Positions 14,801-14,819 of a DNA stretch of 14,819 nt are shown here, in pieces; position 1 is the first letter of the stretch, and the number at the start of each line of letters is the position of its first letter. Under the pieces are notes generated by a model. The model was not told where the DNA came from. It ran no database searches and saw only the letters and a program-made list of their open reading frames with translations. Source of the DNA: CAZKWG01 sp964615375 (GTDB taxonomy: Bacteria > Myxococcota_A > UBA796 > CAZKWG01); the NCBI GenBank assembly GCA_964615375.1, contig CAZTOW010000092.1:1-14819 (forward strand), given 5' to 3'. A program made the position numbers and the translations under genes.

Positions 14801-14819
14801 TTGGCTGAAGCAGGACTAG
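11784..14819 (-). CDS. TPR-CHAT caspase-like protease (5' end beyond the window)
   Basis: Reading right to left the frame is open from the window edge (about 1011 codons visible); the first in-frame ATG is 14705, but the 38 codons before it read as coding helix (NERRWRRRLDELSREAPELEAR), so the gene probably starts outside. Counting from that Met, a long array of TPR-like helix pairs covers about 90-450 (for example AEAITLYEEAARGYDRIG). The C-terminal CHAT domain begins near residue 650-680 and keeps the caspase-type dyad: His830 in FLCHGE and Cys875 in LLLACEAG, then the glycine-rich GGLAGAFLCAGAREVVAPLW signature. CHAT proteins are cysteine peptidases that often sit in biological-conflict systems; type III-E CRISPR Csx29 is one. 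Activity here is predicted; the trigger and substrate are unknown. The 3' end overlaps the forward neighbour by 29 bases. Confidence 0.9.
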   Translation of the reverse strand, partial: LVLLQPNERRWRRRLDELSREAPELEARAQQARDGQARLMTRELVEGAMHLYADPTIRPMFEALRVLEPLDEEQVLGVFGRSPRFNEEARAKLAEHVREREEQRTPERLLALVRELADEPDPIRRPGALVGRARLLAHLAERRRADVELARIAAEEAEPEVRTLPEGPARRTLLAELAKVWQPRDHGGHPMRDFRRSAEMLREVVETCGPSEAHLRLEAMSNLGRATRYRTDGDRRALIAEAITLYEEAARGYDRIGLPSGAAHARMNASEARTALLAGGEQESLQAAVAAARAYLEQAENATERAHGAATLAMNLACLQDKVAWSEKEALLREAVSLYDGVDWALIPISARPSHDNYRTIARADLAWVRGDPAQAVAIWRARIETLPRDSHPVEWGITAHNLGSMLTQAAPTLERAWEGLGWLHQALQVRTLPDHALHRWETSQNIGRTIETIIQSYSEDAPWVLPIDPDELWQRGRWAFEQALEAAARAGGPERTVMSAQHLMGYSTFAPTFSDLETSAERAWTAMDEAMPFLLSDPQATQAEAGLCATLAGALALALAEDGPIGQGDGIAFCLAGKRARRVLGWVARAAGAAQRRMTTRLVRPEGVPAELWMRWRRALAEDDRVALEQVVPALRAQVPCGLSGQPDLTATETWIEAAPGRALLAVIETTVGLLALIWEHGRGPRVALLALEETCPVDPAAMEEALSSDGEPKSYASFLAWTQRQVVRPLRGLLHETPDQLVWLAPGPLRLLAPADLWPGVAVSCSTRLDLGARLPTPRPRRALIAVADPGAQSSVPAPLPGAVQAGARLARALAPDRALRVRLGSGAETGAACRAPCPGLVEGAPSPVAVLRELADVDVAVFLCHGEVDSADDARLVLLGDDGRPAPLEIGQLASDPHRLAGLTVLLLACEAGRVGGMTHRAGGLAGAFLCAGAREVVAPLWPVRLEPAVAVGEAVLRALDVGQDIASALRALHGAEEQGPTLGERRSRAERAAERRWSLRAFVRWVG

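Overview
The window is about 14.8 kb of very G+C-rich DNA (near 70% by eye) with strong GC-type codon bias, dense genes and short gaps. Base composition together with a TPR-CHAT protein, an AlbA_2/GHKL ATPase, an Mrr_N protein and several orphan proteins suggests a Myxococcota (myxobacterial or relative) chromosome; that assignment is an inference and no marker gene proves it. No tRNA, rRNA, CRISPR array, transposase or integrase was seen.

Layout. The 3' end of an unknown gene (1-179) is followed by a strong hairpin terminator. A forward orphan gene (295-1668) converges on a reverse SAM-methyltransferase gene (1699-2398) that is broken by a +1 frameshift; the two stop codons flank or sit in a shared inverted repeat. 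Then come two related units. Unit A (about 2527-3004) is a control region plus a truncated, stop-interrupted relative of the 5' end of a second gene. Unit B (about 4549-6491) has a matching control region, with several copies of ATCCGAGC, in front of a full 565-residue protein that reads as a catalytically degraded AlbA_2/GHKL protein with a long Pro/Ala tether and a C-terminal winged helix. Between A and B lies a 506-residue protein with an N-terminal Mrr_N-like winged helix and no nuclease domain.

Next, preceded by an unusually AT-rich leader, is a two-gene unit: a 410-residue soluble protein with His-rich and N-x-x-G motifs toward its C-terminus, and a 140-residue lipoprotein whose ribosome-binding site begins within the upstream stop codon. 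An effector plus lipoprotein immunity pair is one reading, unproven. A reverse gene (8577-10265) encodes a canonical AlbA_2 (Schlafen-type) plus GHKL ATPase plus winged-helix protein. Divergent from it is a 483-residue forward protein whose N-terminal part weakly resembles BECR-type RNases. It overlaps tail to tail with a large reverse TPR-CHAT protease gene (11784 to the window edge) that keeps its His/Cys dyad and is still open at the right edge.

Taken together the window looks like an accessory, conflict-type neighbourhood: DNA- or RNA-binding regulators with intact and degenerate AlbA_2/GHKL modules, a caspase-like CHAT protease, a possible RNase-like partner and a possible secreted effector pair. 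The most distinctive signals are the duplicated control region with its decayed copy, and the AlbA_2/GHKL pseudoenzyme near an intact distant homologue.
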